Shown: positions 51,626-52,420 of the stretch, in pieces | Position numbering within the stretch: the stretch's first letter is position 1 | Layout: each line of letters begins with the position of its first letter | Source of the DNA: Micromonospora qiuiae | GTDB taxonomy: Bacteria; Actinomycetota; Actinomycetes; Mycobacteriales; Micromonosporaceae | DNA length: 52,420 bases | Assembly (NCBI RefSeq): GCF_016863555.1 | Contig: NZ_BOPC01000064.1 | Coordinates: 1-52,420, forward strand | Direction: 5' to 3' | Position numbers and translations under genes: made by a program | Notes under the pieces: generated by a model | Databases searched by the model: none | What the model saw: the letters and a program-made list of their open reading frames with translations, nothing else | What the model was told of the DNA's origin: nothing

Positions 51626-52051
51626 GTCCGGTGGCCCAGCGACATGCTCACGCACGTTTGCCCAGGTCGCCTGAAGCATAAACCGGCCGAGTAAAGGAGT
51701 CGGCGTGCCACTCCCCCGCCACCATCACTTCCCTGCCGTCACCCTAAATCGAGTAGCGCGTGACTCCGGCCGGCTCGTGGGAGTTCGTGTCGGAGGGACG
51801 ATGGCAACCTCAAGTCCACCAGCCGACATCAATGGATGCACTGCAGCTGGTGCCCAGGCGATGGTCGGGCCTGCGGCGCACCTACGCCAAGTGCGCCTCC
51901 CTCTATCGAGCCACTCGTCCTCATCGCCGCCGCCATCTGGCCCTCATGATCGGCAGGACAGGCCCGGTCGGCCCGGCGTACGGTGGGCAGGCCGGGGACG
52001 GGGCGAGGATGTGCCCGTGGCGGGCGTGCGGCCGCGCCGGTGTCGGTGGCG

Positions 52052-52420
52052 TCACCGCTGTGACGCCGTGCTGGGTGTTCGCTGCTCGGAGCCTGGTTGC
52101 GGCAGTGTCACGGCGGGACGGGTGCTGCGGTGTTCGTGTAGCGAGAGCAGGACGACCGAGCCCAGGACCAGGACGAGGCCAACCCATTGACTGGGGACGA
52201 GCCGGCCGTTGAGCAGGGTGAGTCCGACGAGCGCGGCTGACAGCGGGAAGGCGAGCTCGGCCAGGGTCGCGCGGGAGGCGGGGGTGTTTTGCAGGGCGTG
52301 GTAGTACAGCAGCAGGGCGAGGAGGCCCGGTACGGCCGCGAGCACCACTAGCCGGGGCAGCAACGCTGGCGGTACGGCGACCGGCGTGCGTGTCGCCACG
52401 GCGAAGCCAGCAAGCGTGAC
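52052..52420 (-). CDS. EamA-family (DMT) transporter, C-terminal part, cut by window end
   Basis: The frame is open to the last base, so the gene continues beyond 52420. The visible 122 residues contain about three hydrophobic helices with the EamA second-repeat features LALLLYYHALQNTPASRATL, AELAFPLSAALVGLTLL and SQWVGLVLVLGSVVLLS. It ends in a short polar tail. EamA proteins export metabolites or amino acids. No link to the cluster can be drawn. Confidence 0.75.
   Translation of the reverse strand, partial: VTLAGFAVATRTPVAVPPALLPRLVVLAAVPGLLALLLYYHALQNTPASRATLAELAFPLSAALVGLTLLNGRLVPSQWVGLVLVLGSVVLLSLHEHRSTRPAVTLPQPGSEQRTPSTASQR

Noticed and set aside
51579..51660. A complete tRNA gene on the minus strand
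   Set aside because: The T-arm, acceptor 3' strand and CCA are clear, but no D-arm, anticodon arm or matching 5' acceptor strand can be folded from the upstream sequence.
51905..51945. A further CRISPR repeat (GTCCTCATCGCC near 51916)
   Set aside because: Only the first dozen bases match, and the distance from the other two repeats is far from the repeat-spacer period.
52052..52399. A short complete 115-residue membrane protein starting at GTG 52399
   Set aside because: The frame is open and conserved-looking up to the window edge and covers only the second half of an EamA domain, so it is the 3' part of a longer gene.

Overview
The window is high-GC, densely coded actinomycete DNA with GTG starts, ATGA gene overlaps, F420 chemistry and a SARP regulator. 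It looks like a Micromonosporaceae- or Streptomycetaceae-type genome, but genus cannot be fixed from the sequence. About 38 kb (roughly 5.7-46.2 kb) is a nonribosomal peptide gene cluster. Decayed DNA lies on both sides: aminoacyl-tRNA synthetase, acyltransferase and transposase fragments, a two-repeat CRISPR remnant and a tRNA 3' half.

Left flank (1-5.7 kb): a broken fragment, a ProRS C-terminal remnant, a DHA2-type drug exporter, an acyltransferase-3 remnant, a full-length bacterial-type threonyl-tRNA synthetase (ThrRS-1) whose editing residues are substituted, and a decayed GFA-domain gene.

Left arm, minus strand (13.3 to 5.7 kb): GFA-domain protein, PhyH dioxygenase, amino-acid 2OG dioxygenase, one ORF joining a MalY/PatB-type PLP enzyme to a second ThrRS that lacks most of its editing domain, a SufS-type cysteine desulfurase, and a type II thioesterase. 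The right arm begins across a 203-bp divergent promoter region.

Right arm, plus strand (13.5 to 43.6 kb), is tightly packed with many overlaps: trans-sulfuration-type PLP enzyme, tandem OsmC protein, Lys/Orn N-monooxygenase family enzyme, methyltransferase, a 4506-residue NRPS (C-tail/A*-T; C-A-T; C-A-T; C-A-NMT-T; reductase), a block matching the 4-alkyl-L-proline pathway of lincomycin, pyrrolobenzodiazepines and hormaomycin (VOC L-DOPA dioxygenase, heme tyrosine hydroxylase, F420/LLM reductase, gamma-glutamyltransferase homologue), ATP-grasp ligase, diiron desaturase, a second methyltransferase, MbtH, a free A-T protein, a P450 and a branched-chain aminotransferase. A strong hairpin terminator ends it. 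The convergent genes beyond are a SARP regulator and a thioesterase with a Cys nucleophile (GHCGG).

Right flank (46.2-52.4 kb): IS5/IS1182/IS4-like remnants, a third ThrRS of the archaeal type (ThrRS-3), the CRISPR remnant, the tRNA fragment, and the end of an EamA transporter.

Working model (inference): tyrosine is hydroxylated, ring-cleaved and trimmed to a 4-alkylproline that NRPS module 2 activates. Glycine and an N-methylated small residue follow, and the chain leaves reductively as an aldehyde or alcohol. A side-loaded, P450-hydroxylated amino acid may prime the degenerate first module. The left arm suggests sulfur chemistry. Three dissimilar ThrRS genes around one cluster suggest either that the product targets ThrRS, with the paralogues giving immunity, or that a stripped ThrRS has become a biosynthetic enzyme. 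I know of no described cluster with this combination.
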